The notes below the pieces were generated by a model that was given only the letters and a program-made list of their open reading frames with translations, was not told the DNA's origin and searched no databases. Made by a program: the position numbers and the translations under genes. From Hydractinia symbiolongicarpus (taxonomy: Eukaryota; Cnidaria; Hydrozoa; Anthoathecata; Hydractiniidae), in NCBI RefSeq assembly GCF_029227915.1, contig NC_079876.1, forward strand, positions 38,299,828 to 38,363,827: a DNA stretch of 64,000 bases. The letters are read 5' to 3'. Shown one piece after another: positions 62,953 to 64,000 of this stretch (position 1 is its first letter; each line of letters opens with the position of its first letter).

Positions 62953-64000
62953 TACTTATTTATCTAAATTTTTAAATGGAGCGCTACCACAGCGCCCAGT
63001 GTAATCGCTGACTTCCGGCAATCATGTCAAATTAAGAAGAATGTTATTTCTTGGAGTCCAAATGTCTCATTTATCACATTTATCAGGTCACAGTCCAAAG
63101 TTAGTTCATTTAAGTCTCACAGTAAATCGTTTCATTGTTAAAAGCGATGCAACCTAGTAATATCAGAAGAATATCGCTAATACGAATATGTGACCCAACC
63201 GTTGTAACTCAAACGAACTGACACCGTTAGAAAGTCAATGAAATGCAATTTTTGAAACTGTCGCTAATTCGTCAGCGCGCGATAACAGCTAGGATTGGTC
63301 CCCCAGTACAAAATGGGTTATTTATCTACATTTTTAAAATAAGTGCTATCCCAGCGCTCAGTGTAATCGCTGAGTTCCGGCAATCATGTCAAATTCAGAA
63401 GAATGTTATTTCTTGGAGTCCAATTGTCTCAATTATCACATTTATAAGGTCATAGTCCAAAATCAGTTCAATTAAGTCCCGCAGTCAATCGTTTCACTGT
63501 TAAAAGCGATACAACTTAGTAATATCGGAAACAATCACTAAATCAATCACTATCAGAAGAATATCGCTAATACGAATATGTGAACCAACCGTTGTAACTC
63601 AAACGAACTGACACCGTTAGAAATTCAATGAAATGCAATTTTTGAAACTGTCGCTAATTCGTCATTGCGCGATAACAGCTAGGATTGGTCCCCCAGTACA
63701 AATTGGCTTATTTATCTACATTTTTAAATGAAGTGCTACCCCAGCGCTAAGTGTAATCGCTGAATTCCGGCTATCAGGTCAAATTAAGAAAAATGTTATT
63801 TCTTGAAGTCCAATTGTCAAACTTATTACATTTATAAGGTCATAGTCCAAAATCAGTTCAATTAAGTCCCACAGTCAATCGTTTCACTGTTAAAAGCGAT
63901 ACAACTTAGTAATATCGGTAACAATCACTAAATACATGTTGGTACGAATATGTGACGCAACTGTTGTAGTTGAAACGGACTGATACCGTTAGAAAATCAA
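62953..64000 (+). repeat. Right-hand monomers running off the window
   Basis: Short-start monomer (from about 63,181), the 390-bp-type composite near 63,530-63,570, a second short-start monomer and the beginning of a gcaactgttgtagttg monomer (63,936 on). The order matches 47.7-48.6 kb, so a further higher-order unit probably begins here. The array is cut by the window, not ended. Confidence 0.8.

Larger units (their letters stand above)
1..64000 (+). repeat. Satellite DNA array, ~373-bp monomer, about 172 head-to-tail copies
   Basis: The entire window is a tandem array. The marker catgttggtacgaatatg (with small variants) starts at 22, 395, 768, 1141, 1513 and 1885, so the period is 372-373 bp, and the same order of conserved blocks repeats to base 64000. 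All monomers read in the same direction; I saw no inverted copy. No open reading frame of gene length, tRNA, rRNA, transposon or non-satellite spacer interrupts it. Composition is about 37% GC. Such arrays form centromeric or pericentromeric heterochromatin in eukaryotes; that location is inferred here, not shown. The array extends past both ends of the window. The family is not one I can name and the species is not identifiable from the sequence. Confidence 0.98.

Noticed and set aside
1-64000. CRISPR array
   Set aside because: Repeats are about 373 bp with no unique spacers between them; the whole unit is repeated.
1-64000. tRNA, 5S rRNA or other RNA genes as the repeat unit
   Set aside because: I could find no A/B-box arrangement or rRNA-like segment in the monomer, and the unit shows no transcription-unit structure.
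1-64000. Assignment to a named satellite family or species
   Set aside because: Length and composition overlap with many insect, nematode, mollusc and plant satellites, and I do not recognise the consensus. A database search would be needed.

Overview
The whole 64 kb window is one uninterrupted head-to-tail satellite DNA array. The basic unit is about 373 bp. The recurring block that begins catgttggtacgaatatg starts at 22, 395, 768, 1141, 1513 and 1885, and the same spacing continues to the last base, giving roughly 172 monomers, all in the same orientation. I see no gene, RNA gene, transposon insertion, simple-sequence tract or non-satellite spacer. This is constitutive heterochromatin of a eukaryote, probably centromeric or pericentromeric, and it implies a long-read assembly. 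The sequence does not identify the species. GC is about 37% (112 of 300 bases counted at 61-360), and CpG is not depleted (about 15 per monomer), which argues against a heavily CpG-methylating genome such as a vertebrate's.

Layout. At 1-4.1 kb, diverged monomers carry block copies at 5-monomer and 7-monomer offsets. At about 4.16-8.68 kb there is a tandem pair of 6-monomer units (2,242 bp). Between 8.7 and 17.7 kb is a mosaic with a 3-monomer tandem pair (1,119 bp) at 12.6-14.8 kb and others at 4- and 3-monomer offsets. At 17.7-32.15 kb is the homogenised core: a 24-monomer displacement (about 8,953 bp) links 19.2-23.2 kb to 28.2-32.15 kb, and nested inside are a 2-monomer duplication (746 bp) and a 4-monomer one (1,492 bp). 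At 33.3-39.3 kb blocks recur at 5, 3 and 5 monomers (1,862, 1,118 and 1,862 bp). At 39.3-43.2 kb a 4-monomer spacing appears again. From about 43.3 kb the monomer types change. The right third (44-64 kb) is built from about nine distinguishable monomer types, including an 11-bp-deleted short type, arranged in higher-order units of about 3.0-3.4 kb with many rearrangements.

The array is a record of repeated unequal exchange and local sequence conversion at scales from 2 to 24 monomers. Several exchange junctions fall in or next to one well-conserved 20-bp block (ataacggctaggattggtcc). Each monomer also carries short inverted repeats able to form hairpins. Left-edge monomers share diagnostic variants with the right third rather than with the core between them. 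I found no new gene system; the interest lies in the array's structure. Boundaries of duplicated blocks were read by eye and are approximate to tens of bases or more, while offsets were computed from matched diagnostic variants.
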